Positions 45,173-54,583 of a DNA stretch of 64,000 bases are shown one piece after another. Source of the DNA: Vibrio harveyi NBRC 15634 = ATCC 14126 = KCTC 12724 (lineage in GTDB: Bacteria > Pseudomonadota > Gammaproteobacteria > Enterobacterales > Vibrionaceae); the NCBI RefSeq assembly GCF_001591145.1, contig NZ_BCUF01000010.1:1-64000 (forward strand), read 5' to 3'. The position numbers and the translations under genes are program-made. Every line of letters begins with the position of its first letter. The stretch's first letter is position 1. The notes under the pieces are model-generated. The model did not search any database, was not told the DNA's origin, and saw only the letters and a program-made list of their open reading frames with translations.

Positions 45173-46111
45173 ATGAAAAGATTCAAAAATATCTTGTTCG
45201 TTAGCCAAGGATTGGCTGGCAAAAGTGACTCACTGGAACAAGCAATGAAACTTGCCACAATCCATGACGCTCGCTTATCTGGGCTTATCGTGTGCCCTGA
45301 GATGCCATCCAATATGCGCGAATACCAACAGACCTACGAAAACTCTCTGATAGACTCCCTATTTACTGACATTAAAACCGCTCAGTTGAATGATCCTTTC
45401 TCTGACGATGTAGAGCCGTTCCCAATCAGCGTTGAGAGTGGTGACAAACCTGTTGTCTCTATCATTCAACAAGTTAATAAACACCATTACGATCTGGTAA
45501 TCAAAGATGCTGAGCCACTGGATGAGGGAACAAAAGGGTTTAAAGCGCTCGATATGAAATTATTGCGTAAATGCCCTTGCCCTGTATGGCTAAACCGAGC
45601 AGCAAAACATGTAACGGTATCGAAACGAGTGGCGGTGGCTATCGATCCCATCATTTCCAGTGGAGAGCAACAAGAATTAACAGTTCATCTTCTCCAGTTA
45701 GCCCACTCCATCGCAGACTCCTACAACCAACAATTGCACATCGTGTCTTGTTGGGAGTATCAGATGGAAAGCTATCTAAGGCATCATATTTGGATTCAGA
45801 TTGAAGATGAAGTGCTCGATCAACAAATCGATGCTCACCGAATCGCACACCGTGAAGCATTGGATTCCATCATCCAAATTTCTGAAATTGATGGTGAGTT
45901 CTTTATCCATCACTTGCACGGTTCCGCTGATGAGCAGATACCAAACTGGGTCAATAAAGAGGATGTAGATGTGCTTGTAATGGGCACCATTGCTCGAACG
46001 GGCATTCAAGGTATGGTCATTGGTAATACTGCAGAGAATGTCTTGCAGTCACTCGACTGTTCTTTGGTGGCGTTAAAACCAAAGAGTTTCGTTTCTCCCC
46101 TTTCGGTTTGA
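45173..46111 (+). CDS. Tandem universal stress protein (UspE-like)
   Basis: A 312-residue protein with two Usp domains (about 3-145 and 150-305). The second domain keeps the ATP-binding pattern VMGTIARTGIQGMVIGNTAENVLQSLDCSLVALKP; the first has FKNILFVSQGLAGK and CPCPVWL. The size and layout are those of UspE. The ATG at 45173 is preferred over the GTG at 45167 because a full AAGGAGG lies 5 nt upstream. Such proteins support survival in stress or growth arrest. It is monocistronic and flanked by terminators. Confidence 0.88.
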   Translation: MKRFKNILFVSQGLAGKSDSLEQAMKLATIHDARLSGLIVCPEMPSNMREYQQTYENSLIDSLFTDIKTAQLNDPFSDDVEPFPISVESGDKPVVSIIQQVNKHHYDLVIKDAEPLDEGTKGFKALDMKLLRKCPCPVWLNRAAKHVTVSKRVAVAIDPIISSGEQQELTVHLLQLAHSIADSYNQQLHIVSCWEYQMESYLRHHIWIQIEDEVLDQQIDAHRIAHREALDSIIQISEIDGEFFIHHLHGSADEQIPNWVNKEDVDVLVMGTIARTGIQGMVIGNTAENVLQSLDCSLVALKPKSFVSPLSV

Positions 46112-46158
46112 GTCAAAACACCAACACCAGGAGGGAATATAAGGACGAAATATGCCTA

Positions 46159-46176
46159 TATGCCCAAGTGACTTCA
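46159..46176. repeat. Dispersed repeat, half copy
   Basis: TATGCCCAAGTGACTTC repeats the left end of the 15413 element almost exactly (TATGCCCAAGTGACTTT). The right inverted end is not found nearby. Confidence 0.6.
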
Positions 46177-46241
46177 AGGTATGGATTCTGAGCGTTACGT
46201 TAGATTTGAACCCAAGGAACACAGGTTGCAACAGTCATTAA

Positions 46242-46267
46242 AAAAGGATGCCACTTGGCATCCTTTT
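46242..46267. terminator. Bidirectional terminator after gnd
   Basis: An 11-bp perfect stem (AAAAGGATGCC / GGCATCCTTTT) with a 4-nt loop, between the UspE-like gene and gnd, with A-run and T-run flanks. Confidence 0.88.
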
Positions 46268-46289
46268 GTTTTAAATCACTAAAGCGCAA

Positions 46290-47738
46290 TTAAACGTCGT
46301 AAGTTGTCGACGCTGTGTTACCGCCTGTACCAGTCCAGTTTGTGTGGAAGAATTCACCACGTGGACGATCCGTACGCTCGTAAGTGTGAGCACCGAAGTA
46401 GTCACGTTGAGCTTGAAGCAGGTTAGCTGGTAGACGAGCAGTTGTGTAACCATCTAGGAAAGATAGCGCAGAAATCGTACATGGCATTGGGATACCAGAC
46501 TCTAGAGATTTCGCTGCTACTTTACGCCATGCCGCTAGGCTGCCTTGTAGGATGTTTTTGAAGTACTCATCAGAACCTAGGAATGCGATATCTGGGTTCG
46601 CTTCGTACGCATCACGAATGTTACCTAGGAACGCAGAACGGATGATACAACCACCACGCCACATTAGTGCTACGTTACCGTAGTTTAGGTCCCAACCATT
46701 TTCGTTCGATGCTTCGCGCATTAGCATGAAGCCTTGAGCGTAAGAGATGATTTTAGATGCTAGTAGTGCTTGACGTAGTGCATCAACCCACTCTTGCTTG
46801 TCGCCTTCAACTGGTGTGATTGTCTTACCGAATAGAGACTCAGCTTCAACACGTTGGTCTTTCAATGCAGATAGGCAACGAGAGAATACAGACTCAGAGA
46901 TAAGAGTCAGTGGAATACCTAAGTCTAGTGCGTTGATACCAGTCCATTTACCAGTACCTTTTTGGCCCGCTGTATCTAGGATCTTCTCTACTAGTGGTTC
47001 ACCGTCTTCATCTTTGTAGCCAAGGATGTCAGCAGTGATTTCAACAAGGTAGCTATCTAGCTCGGTCTTGTTCCAATCTGCGAATACAGCTTGCATCTCA
47101 TCTGCAGACATACCAAGACCGTCTTTCATGAACTGGTAAGCTTCAGTGATAAGCTGCATGTCACCGTATTCGATACCGTTGTGTACCATCTTAACGAAGT
47201 GACCTGCACCATCGTTACCAACCCAGTCACAACAAGGCTCACCAGCGTCAGTTTTCGCTGCAATACCTTGGAAGATAGGCTTAACAGCTTCCCATGCTTC
47301 AGCAGAACCACCAGGCATAATTGATGGACCGAAACGAGCACCTTCTTCACCACCAGATACACCAGTGCCGATGAAGTGGATGCCTTTTTCACGTAGTGCA
47401 GCAACGCGACGGTTTGTATCTGGGTAATTAGTGTTACCACCGTCAATAATGATGTCGCCTTTGTCTAGTAGAGGTACTAGAGCTTCGATGAACTTGTCTA
47501 CAACTTCACCTGCGCGAACCATCAACATCACTTTACGTGGCGCTTCTAGCTTCTCTACTAGTTCTTCTAGAGAGTATGCACCGATGATGTTTGTGCCTTT
47601 CGCCGGACCTTCCAGGAACTCGTCTACTTTAGCAGCAGTACGGTTGTGAGCCACAACTTTAAAGCCGTGGTCGTTCATGTTTAGGATAAGGTTTTGACCC
47701 ATTACAGCAAGGCCGATTACACCGATATCACCTTTCAT
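46290..47738 (-). CDS. gnd: 6-phosphogluconate dehydrogenase
   Basis: A 482-residue NADP-dependent enzyme. The Rossmann start IGVIGLAVMGQNLILNMNDHGF, the motif GTGVSGGEEGARFGPSIMPGGS with the catalytic region GNDGAGHFVKMVHNGIEYGDMQLI, and KGTGKWT are diagnostic; length is normal. It oxidises 6-phosphogluconate to ribulose 5-phosphate with NADPH and CO2. Last gene of zwf-pgl-gnd, 40 bp after pgl. Confidence 0.98.
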   Translation of the reverse strand: MKGDIGVIGLAVMGQNLILNMNDHGFKVVAHNRTAAKVDEFLEGPAKGTNIIGAYSLEELVEKLEAPRKVMLMVRAGEVVDKFIEALVPLLDKGDIIIDGGNTNYPDTNRRVAALREKGIHFIGTGVSGGEEGARFGPSIMPGGSAEAWEAVKPIFQGIAAKTDAGEPCCDWVGNDGAGHFVKMVHNGIEYGDMQLITEAYQFMKDGLGMSADEMQAVFADWNKTELDSYLVEITADILGYKDEDGEPLVEKILDTAGQKGTGKWTGINALDLGIPLTLISESVFSRCLSALKDQRVEAESLFGKTITPVEGDKQEWVDALRQALLASKIISYAQGFMLMREASNENGWDLNYGNVALMWRGGCIIRSAFLGNIRDAYEANPDIAFLGSDEYFKNILQGSLAAWRKVAAKSLESGIPMPCTISALSFLDGYTTARLPANLLQAQRDYFGAHTYERTDRPRGEFFHTNWTGTGGNTASTTYDV

Positions 47739-47778
47739 TGTTTCTCTCCAATTGTCTTTTATTCGACCAGCGACCGTC

Positions 47779-48495
47779 TTAAACGATTTTCGCCGCTGCG
47801 TCTAAATCTAAATACCATTCCGTCAGACCCGATGTCGCTTGGATCTTCGCCGCCGGATATGGAAGTACGCGTGCTGGTGAGCTGTTAATCTCTTCAATGA
47901 TATCTGCTTTACCAGCACCAAGTACTAAGTAACTGATGCGCTTCGCTGCTTCTAATACGCGTGCCGTCTTTGATACGCGAATCTGACCAGACTCAGGATG
48001 AGACGCCAACACTGATAGGTTCTCATCATCGTAGTTTGTCTGACCCGGGAACAGTGATGCAGTATGACCATCTGCGCCAACACCAAGCAAGATCCAATCA
48101 AACACAGGAGTGCCATTTTCAGTTGGAATCACTTCTGCCATCTCTTTCGCAAAACGTTCTGCTTCTACTTTTGGCTCTTCTTCACCACGGATACGGTGAA
48201 TGTTCTCAGCAGGAATATTGACCTGCGTAAAGAGTAGAGCATTTGCTTCGCCATAGTTGCTTTCTGCATCATCAGGCGCAACGCAGCGCTCATCACCCCA
48301 CCAGAAGTGGAGGTTTTGCCACTGAATTGACGTCGCGTAAGCCTCTGTTGCCAGAAGCTTAAACAGCATTTTAGGTGTGCTGCCGCCAGAAAGAGAGATG
48401 TGAACAGGTCGGCCCATTTCGCTAAACGCTTTCATATCGTTAGCAAGGCTTTCTACTACCTGCTCTGCTGTTTGGTAGATCTTGTGGTTGATCAT
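47779..48495 (-). CDS. pgl: 6-phosphogluconolactonase
   Basis: A 238-residue DevB-type lactonase: [35 protein letters not shown] and [14 protein letters not shown] are the family motifs. It hydrolyses 6-phosphogluconolactone to 6-phosphogluconate. It overlaps zwf by 4 bp (ATGA). Confidence 0.97.
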   Translation of the reverse strand: MINHKIYQTAEQVVESLANDMKAFSEMGRPVHISLSGGSTPKMLFKLLATEAYATSIQWQNLHFWWGDERCVAPDDAESNYGEANALLFTQVNIPAENIHRIRGEEEPKVEAERFAKEMAEVIPTENGTPVFDWILLGVGADGHTASLFPGQTNYDDENLSVLASHPESGQIRVSKTARVLEAAKRISYLVLGAGKADIIEEINSSPARVLPYPAAKIQATSGLTEWYLDLDAAAKIV

Positions 48496-49994
48496 AGTTC
48501 GCAGTAGTCCGTATCTGTTAGGTTTTTACAAGGGAAACGCCATGCGCGGTTAGCTCGCTGTAGCAAGTCGTCCGCTTCTTTTGGTCCCCATGTACCACAT
48601 GCGTATCCGAATAGCGCTTGTGGGTCTTGCTTGAAATCTAGAATTGGTTGCACGTATTTCCAACACGCTTCAACCGCATCGCTACGAGCAAATAGCGTCG
48701 CATCACCGTTTAGGGCATCAAGAAGTAGACGCTCATAAGCAGTTAGCATTTGGGTTTCTTGCAGGTCAGCGTAGTGGAAGTTCATTTTCACTTCCTTCGC
48801 TTTAAAGCCTGCGCCCGGCTCTTTCAGGCCAAAGCTCATTTGGATGCCTTCGTCTGGCTGAATACGAATAATCAGCTTGTTCTCTGGTGCGTTTTGTCCA
48901 AACACTGGGTGTGGTGTTTGTTTAAAGTGGATAACCACTTCTGTCACGCGAGTCGGTAGACGCTTACCTGTACGTACGTAGAAAGGCACGCCATTCCAAC
49001 GCCAGTTGTTGATGTAAGCTTTCAGACCGATGTAAGTCTCAGTACGAGAATCGTCTGCTACGCCGTTCTCTTCACGGTAACCTGGGAGTTGTTGACCACG
49101 AACTTCAGACGCCGTGTACTGACCCAATACAAGGTCGTTGCGAAGTGCGTCTTCATCCAGTGGTTTAAGACACTGAAGCACTTTCACAACTTCATCACGC
49201 ATCGCGTCAGCATTAATTTGTGCAGGCGGCTCCATACCAACCATTGCCAGTACTTGTAGCAAGTGGTTTTGGAACATGTCGCGTACAGCACCTGAACCAT
49301 CGTAGTAACCGCCACGCTCTTCTACGCCTAAGAATTCTGCGCCTGTGATTTCCACGTAATCAATGAAGTTACGGTTCCACAACGGCTCAAACATCGCGTT
49401 AGAGAAGCGAAGAACAAGCAGATTTTGAACCGTTTCTTTGCCTAGGTAGTGGTCGATGCGGTAGATCTGATGCTCTTGGAAGTGTTCGTGGATCTCTTTA
49501 TCCAGTGAACGCGCTGATTCAAGGTCGTAACCGAATGGTTTCTCAATGATCAGACGCTTCCAACCATCTTCCTCATTGTTCAGACCGTGAGCTGCAAGGC
49601 TGGCAGGAATCACGCTGTATAGGCTTGGTGGCGTTGCAAGATAGAAAAGCGTATTACGTTGTTCGAATTGGTATTCGTTTGCCAGTTGGTCTAAGCGTGT
49701 CGCCAACTTGCTGTAATCTTGTGTGTCAGAAGTATTGATTGCTTGGTAATGCAGGTGATTGATAAATGCATTAAGCGTTTCTGGCTCAGTTTTCTCCATT
49801 TCCTGAAGCGATTTTTTCAGCTTTTCACGGTAAGAATCGTCGCTGTACTCAGTACGACTTACGCCAAGAATGGCAAAATTCTCTGGAAGCTGTTTGTTCG
49901 CATAGAGGTGGTAGAGAGCAGGAATTAACTTACGGTACGTAAGGTCACCTGAAGCACCAAAAATAACGATGCTGCTGTTTTCTGGTATTACCAT
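48492..49994 (-). CDS. zwf: Glucose-6-phosphate 1-dehydrogenase
   Basis: The 500-residue enzyme has the NADP-binding [15 protein letters not shown] and the active-site [15 protein letters not shown]. The ATG at 49994 is chosen: AAGGGA lies about 6 nt upstream, and it yields [18 protein letters not shown], the expected N-terminus. A further 26 codons upstream are open but not family-like. It catalyses the first step of the oxidative pentose phosphate pathway and heads the operon. An FNR-type site and a hairpin lie in the leader region. Confidence 0.97.
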   Translation of the reverse strand: MVIPENSSIVIFGASGDLTYRKLIPALYHLYANKQLPENFAILGVSRTEYSDDSYREKLKKSLQEMEKTEPETLNAFINHLHYQAINTSDTQDYSKLATRLDQLANEYQFEQRNTLFYLATPPSLYSVIPASLAAHGLNNEEDGWKRLIIEKPFGYDLESARSLDKEIHEHFQEHQIYRIDHYLGKETVQNLLVLRFSNAMFEPLWNRNFIDYVEITGAEFLGVEERGGYYDGSGAVRDMFQNHLLQVLAMVGMEPPAQINADAMRDEVVKVLQCLKPLDEDALRNDLVLGQYTASEVRGQQLPGYREENGVADDSRTETYIGLKAYINNWRWNGVPFYVRTGKRLPTRVTEVVIHFKQTPHPVFGQNAPENKLIIRIQPDEGIQMSFGLKEPGAGFKAKEVKMNFHYADLQETQMLTAYERLLLDALNGDATLFARSDAVEACWKYVQPILDFKQDPQALFGYACGTWGPKEADDLLQRANRAWRFPCKNLTDTDYCEL

Positions 49995-50092
49995 CATCTT
50001 TCCCTTAAAAACGAGGTACTTATTGTGTGCCCGGATACGGCTAAAGGATTGAGCCAACCCTATCAATGGCACTCAAAAATAGAAAATTGGTC

Positions 50093-50115
50093 TTACCTAT
50101 TACGTTGATAGGTAA
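50093..50115. promoter_or_regulatory. Inverted repeat in the zwf leader
   Basis: TTACCTAT and ATAGGTAA, 8-bp perfect arms separated by 7 nt, lie about 100 bp upstream of the zwf start. It may be an operator or an mRNA hairpin. Confidence 0.5.
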
Positions 50116-50270
50116 AGCCTATAGTCTCAAATCACTACAACTACTGAGCCCCTTAAACATAGTCAGGTTCTCAACATTTGGAGGTCATATAAGACGCTTA
50201 TGTCTCTCGAGTACAACCTTGCACTCTTCGGAGGAGATTTCCGACACGGGGGCGTATTGTCTACGACTAT

Positions 50271-50284
50271 TTGATTTACATCAA
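50271..50284. promoter_or_regulatory. Perfect FNR-type box
   Basis: TTGATTTACATCAA matches the FNR consensus TTGAT-N4-ATCAA at all ten defined bases. It lies about 277 bp upstream of zwf and 256 bp upstream of the AraC gene. Confidence 0.65.
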
Positions 50285-50481
50285 CACTTGGCGGTGCAAA
50301 CGTTTAAATAATTTACACAAATCATCATAATCAATTGAATTAAAAGAAATAAATACCCTGCTCGGTCTAGTGATAAAATTTAAGCAAAAACTCTAAAAAG
50401 ATTATTTATTGTTCAATTTTGCAATCCATTACATAAGCTCTGTGCACTATGCAGAATTTACAACTCTACTTCATAGTTGTT

Positions 50482-50500
50482 GATAATGATACTTAATTAA
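50482..50500. promoter_or_regulatory. Fur-like box before the AraC gene
   Basis: GATAATGATACTTAATTAA matches the left half of the Fur consensus GATAATGATAATCATTATC fully (GATAATGAT) and the right half poorly. It is 40 bp before the AraC start. Confidence 0.55.
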
Positions 50501-50539
50501 AGATAATGGAGAATTCTATCAACACACGTTAGGACTGCT

Positions 50540-51478
50540 ATGAATCAGGGCTCAGCAAAACAGCAATCGACGCATCGTATTCAAGGCGTATTGGATTACA
50601 TTCATAGTAATCTTGATTCCCCTTTGAGCGTTGATGACATCTCGCAACAAAGTTGCTGGTCTCGCTGGCAGCTGCAGCGCGTATTTCAGCAGCAAACAGG
50701 ACTTTCGGTTGCAAACTACGTTAGAGAGCTTAAGTTAAGCTACGCAGCAGAGCGATTAGTCGGCGGAAGTGAGCGCTCTTTGGATATTGCGCTGGAAATG
50801 GGGTTTGCCTCCGAGCACGCATTCAGCCGCGCATTCAAGCAGATGTTTTCTGTCAGCCCTCGCGAATATAGAAAAAACCAACAGTTATCAGGGTTACGTA
50901 AACCATTTACGTTACGCCACCTTCCAGAAGCGTCGCACAATGACGGACACTTTATCGAAGTAAAGATTGAAACGAAACCAAGCTTTTATCTTCAGGGGCT
51001 TTCTCAACCAATCTGCGGTTTGTTCTCCCCTTCTCCAAACTTCCATTACAAAGTGCCGCAGTTATGGCTTCAGCTTTCTCTCATTGCCGATCAAGTCGAA
51101 GAGTCACCAGTTCGCCATCTCGGTGTTATTGATGTCACCCACCCTCACTTTGATGGTTCGAATCTTCAATATTGGGCAGGTTATGAACTCGATGGCAATG
51201 TTCATTTACCAAGCATTCCAAATGCAGTGTCTGACCAGTTAGAGACCTTATTCGTACCACAGCAAACTTATGCCGTAATCACTCACATCGGTAAGGCAGC
51301 GAAACTTGCACAAACCCTTGAGTGGTTCATCATGTGTTGGTTACCTGCTTCAAATTATCGCGGCGTCGATGGGTATGAGCTTGAAAACTATCCGGCAGAC
51401 TACCAACCCGACAGTGATAACGCCCAAATGCAATACTGGTTACCCGTAGAGCGTTGTTACAGCCGATACTCGAAGTAA
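50540..51478 (+). CDS. AraC-family regulator with GyrI-like effector domain
   Basis: A 312-residue protein with an N-terminal AraC HTH (about 15-110: VDDISQQSCWSRWQLQRVFQQQTGLSVANYVRELKLSYAAERLV, then LDIALEMGFASEHAFSRAFKQMFSVSPREYRKNQ) and a C-terminal GyrI-like domain (about 135-310), as in Rob/SoxS-related activators. It precedes the siderophore receptor by 122 bp on the same strand and likely activates it on binding the ferric siderophore, as in other AraC-controlled receptor systems. Confidence 0.9.
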   Translation: MNQGSAKQQSTHRIQGVLDYIHSNLDSPLSVDDISQQSCWSRWQLQRVFQQQTGLSVANYVRELKLSYAAERLVGGSERSLDIALEMGFASEHAFSRAFKQMFSVSPREYRKNQQLSGLRKPFTLRHLPEASHNDGHFIEVKIETKPSFYLQGLSQPICGLFSPSPNFHYKVPQLWLQLSLIADQVEESPVRHLGVIDVTHPHFDGSNLQYWAGYELDGNVHLPSIPNAVSDQLETLFVPQQTYAVITHIGKAAKLAQTLEWFIMCWLPASNYRGVDGYELENYPADYQPDSDNAQMQYWLPVERCYSRYSK

Positions 51479-51549
51479 GAGAAAAGTCCTATCCTTTAGA
51501 GCGAGTTGCACCAAATTGTTAACTTTTCTATTTTTCCTATCTATAAAAT

Positions 51550-51568
51550 ACAAATAACAATCATTATC
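51550..51568. promoter_or_regulatory. Fur-like box before the receptor gene
   Basis: ACAAATAACAATCATTATC has AATCATTATC identical to the right half of the Fur consensus and several A/T matches on the left. It lies about 32 bp upstream of the receptor start and should repress it in iron-replete cells. Confidence 0.7.
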
Positions 51569-51600
51569 AATAACTAGAAAAAGTAGTGGAATTAGGAAAA

Positions 51601-53736
51601 ATGGAAACCCCGATTAAATTTCGTCGCTCAACACTTGCAGTTGTTGTTTCTGCGCTGATCGCAGGACACGCTGTTGCTGACGAAGACGTAACTCAACTCG
51701 AAACAATGACCGTATTAGGTGAAACTTACCGAAATACGGCAACAAAAACGTCATTAGAACCAGAAGAAACCCCACAGGCAATCACCATCATTACGAAGGA
51801 TGAGATGGATTTACGCGGAGTGAGCACGGTCAGCGAAGCACTTCGTTACTCATCTGGTGTAAATACCGAACTGCGCGGTGGTGCCGTTACGCGTCTAGAC
51901 CTATTCAATATCCGTGGTTTCATTAACTACACCAACTTCTACGATGGTCTCCCTCTCCTATTCAACGGTTGGAACTTACAGCCACAAATTGATGCGGCTG
52001 CGGTTGAGCAAGTTGAAGTGTTCAAAGGACCTACGTCTGTTTTATATGGAAACATTCCACCAGGCGGCATGGTCAACATCATCGCAAAGACTCCGCAATC
52101 TGAGCCAGCTAACACGGTATCAGTCAGTACTGGCACCAACAGCCTGAAAGAAGTGAACTTCGACACTACGGGGCAAATTGGTGACTCAAACGTGAACTAC
52201 CGCATCGTAGGGATGGCGAAACAGCGAGATGGTCAAGCAGAGACATCAGAAGACGAGCGTTATCTGATTGCGCCGTCATTCGACTGGCAAGCGACAGACA
52301 ACACGCTTGTTAATGTCAACGTGTACTACCAAAACGATCCTTCGGCAGGTATTTACACCACAGTTCCAGCAGCGGGCTCCGTTCTCGATAACCCACTCGG
52401 TTCGTTGTCTCCTGATACTTACTTGGGCGACAAAAACTGGAACACCTATGAACGTGAAGTGTTGATGGTTGGCTACAAAATTCTGCACGACTTCAATAAC
52501 AACTGGCAGTTCTTGCAAAATGCACGCTACATGACGGCTGACTCGTACCAAGAAAACACGTACAACAGCCCATTAGCCGCTGATAATCGCACGATTGGTC
52601 GTAATGCTTACCTCACGGATGAAGACTCAACTTCATTTGTGATTGATAACCAATTATCAGGCTACGTTGCCCATGGCAATTTCGAGCATAACTTGCTACT
52701 TGGGTTAGATTACCAATACCTAGATTCTGATGTGAAATACAAAGACACCTTAGGTTACTCGCTTACGCAAGACATCTTTAATCCTAATCACAATCAGATT
52801 GACCGCGACGCTCTAAAGTTCGCTTACCAGCAAGCACTGGATATCAAGACGAAACAGCTTGGCGTTTACTTCCAAGACCAACTTCGCTACAAAAACCTTG
52901 TGATGATTGCCGGACTTCGCTGGGATAAATACGAATCCGACACCAACACTGTGAGTGATTACCTAGGCACAGTCACACCGAGCAAGGAAAAGCTTGATGA
53001 AAACAACGTATCTTTCCGAGTTGGTGCGTTATACGAGCTTGATTTTGGTCTGTCTCCTTACCTGACTTACTCAGAGAGTTTTGAACCAATCGCGGGGGCT
53101 GATGCATCAGGTAAAGCGTTCGACCCTTCTACTGGTCATCAATGGGAGCTGGGCTTCAAATACGCCCCTCTGGGTGGTGACGTATCAGGCAACCTAGCGC
53201 TGTTCCATATCACCAAGAAAAACGCGATCTTGACCGATCCTAACAACCCATACGCACCGCAATACCAAGCTGGTGAAGTGGTTTCTCAGGGTGCAGAGCT
53301 AGAAGCGAAATGGCAAGCAACACCGCAAGCTGACCTAACGCTAAACTACACCTATATCAATATGGAAATTAAAGAAGACAGCTATTACCACCAAGAAGGC
53401 AAAACACCAGTGTGGGTACCAGAACAAACCGCTTCTTTATGGGCAAATTACTACTACGAAGGTACTTTGACAGGGCTTCGCACCAGTGCTGGCGTTCGTT
53501 ACGTGGGTAAAACAGAAATGGATGCACAAAACAGTGACCAAGTGCCAGATTACACCTTGGTTGACCTAGCGGCGAGCTATGACTTATCGGCGGCTTCACA
53601 ATCACTCGACGGCGCAAGCGTCACGCTGTCTGCGAGCAATATCTTTGATGAGGAATACTACAGCTGTTATGACAAGAACAACTGTTGGTTTGGTGCTGAA
53701 CGATCTATCGAAGCGAAGCTTGAGTACAAGTTCTAA
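51601..53736 (+). CDS. TonB-dependent siderophore receptor (FhuA/FoxA type)
   Basis: A 711-residue outer-membrane receptor from the ATG at 51601, chosen because AGGA lies 4 nt before it; the upstream GTG at 51586 has no site. Signal peptide to about AVA, TonB box near ETMTVLG, plug domain about 40-170 with VEVFKGPTSVLYGNIPPGGMVNIIAKTP, then a 22-strand barrel ending in LEYKF with the terminal Phe. It imports a ferric siderophore using TonB energy. Preceded by a Fur-like box and an AraC gene. The siderophore is not decided by sequence; hydroxamate types are common for this subgroup. Confidence 0.94.
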   Translation: METPIKFRRSTLAVVVSALIAGHAVADEDVTQLETMTVLGETYRNTATKTSLEPEETPQAITIITKDEMDLRGVSTVSEALRYSSGVNTELRGGAVTRLDLFNIRGFINYTNFYDGLPLLFNGWNLQPQIDAAAVEQVEVFKGPTSVLYGNIPPGGMVNIIAKTPQSEPANTVSVSTGTNSLKEVNFDTTGQIGDSNVNYRIVGMAKQRDGQAETSEDERYLIAPSFDWQATDNTLVNVNVYYQNDPSAGIYTTVPAAGSVLDNPLGSLSPDTYLGDKNWNTYEREVLMVGYKILHDFNNNWQFLQNARYMTADSYQENTYNSPLAADNRTIGRNAYLTDEDSTSFVIDNQLSGYVAHGNFEHNLLLGLDYQYLDSDVKYKDTLGYSLTQDIFNPNHNQIDRDALKFAYQQALDIKTKQLGVYFQDQLRYKNLVMIAGLRWDKYESDTNTVSDYLGTVTPSKEKLDENNVSFRVGALYELDFGLSPYLTYSESFEPIAGADASGKAFDPSTGHQWELGFKYAPLGGDVSGNLALFHITKKNAILTDPNNPYAPQYQAGEVVSQGAELEAKWQATPQADLTLNYTYINMEIKEDSYYHQEGKTPVWVPEQTASLWANYYYEGTLTGLRTSAGVRYVGKTEMDAQNSDQVPDYTLVDLAASYDLSAASQSLDGASVTLSASNIFDEEYYSCYDKNNCWFGAERSIEAKLEYKF

Positions 53737-53799
53737 CGCCTAACAAGCCGCTCAAACAAGTTCTTTTTCGAGAACATAAAAACAAACTGTATATCTCAC

Positions 53800-53842
53800 A
53801 AATGAAAAGCGGTGGCTACCAATAAGCCACCGCTTTTCATTT
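53800..53842. terminator. Strong bidirectional terminator
   Basis: An 18-bp perfect stem (AAATGAAAAGCGGTGGCT / AGCCACCGCTTTTCATTT) with a 7-nt loop separates the receptor gene from the response regulator. Confidence 0.9.
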
Positions 53843-53896
53843 CTCTTAGCTTTTACTACAGAACGCTTCTGAACAGTATTTAAAGTTCGAATTGAG

Positions 53897-54583
53897 TTAC
53901 CTTGTCACTTTTCTATAACAACGCTCAGGTCGCCCTACCGTGCCATAGTTTAAGTCTGCCTCTAATTCACCAGAACTGATCAAGTATTCCAAATAACGTC
54001 TGGCCGTTGTTCGGCTGGCTCCAATTTGCTCTCCAGCTTCATCCGCCGTATACATCTCTTCACCGACGAACAATCCTCGAATTTTATCCAAAGTTACCCC
54101 ATCAATCCCTTTGGGTAATCTGTGCGACGACGTGTCTGGTACCACATTTGATTGCAGCATCTTATCAACTAAATTCTGGTCCAAGCTTTCTGCGACATGG
54201 AGTTGTTGGCGTTGCGAAATGTACTTTTGCAATGCAGCCTCCAACCTTGGAAACATCACTGGCTTAAGCAGATAATCAACTACACCACCTCGCATCGCTT
54301 GTTGCAGTGTATCTACGTCTCTTGCCGCGGTAATTAAAATCACATCACAAGTTTGATTGTTCGCACGAAGCGTATTGAGGATCTCTAATCCTGTTCCATC
54401 GGGTAAATACACATCCATGAGCAGCAAATCAGGCTTGAGCACCTCAAGCTGTAATTCTGCTTCCATCCGTGTCGTTGCAATGCCCACCACTTCCAAGCCA
54501 GAGAGTTGGCTCAGATATTTATGATGTAGCTCTGCAATGGCAATATCATCCTCGATGATCATGACTCGCGTTGCCGTATTCAT
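53897..54583 (-). CDS. CitB/DcuR-type response regulator
   Basis: A 228-residue protein: receiver domain with the acidic pair MIIEDD and phosphoacceptor Asp in LLLMDVYLPDGTG (about residue 57), and a C-terminal HTH (about 160-225: TLDKIRGLF, YTADEAGEQIGASRTTARRYLEYLISSGEL) typical of the CitB/DcuR/DpiA group. It overlaps its kinase gene by 4 bp. Confidence 0.92.
   Translation of the reverse strand: MNTATRVMIIEDDIAIAELHHKYLSQLSGLEVVGIATTRMEAELQLEVLKPDLLLMDVYLPDGTGLEILNTLRANNQTCDVILITAARDVDTLQQAMRGGVVDYLLKPVMFPRLEAALQKYISQRQQLHVAESLDQNLVDKMLQSNVVPDTSSHRLPKGIDGVTLDKIRGLFVGEEMYTADEAGEQIGASRTTARRYLEYLISSGELEADLNYGTVGRPERCYRKVTR

Larger units (their letters stand above)
49995..50539. other. Divergent intergenic region between zwf and an AraC gene
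   Basis: A 545-bp region holding the promoters of both operons. It contains an inverted repeat at 50093-50115, an FNR-type box at 50271-50284 and a Fur-like half site at 50482-50500, listed separately. No gene is apparent. Confidence 0.6.
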
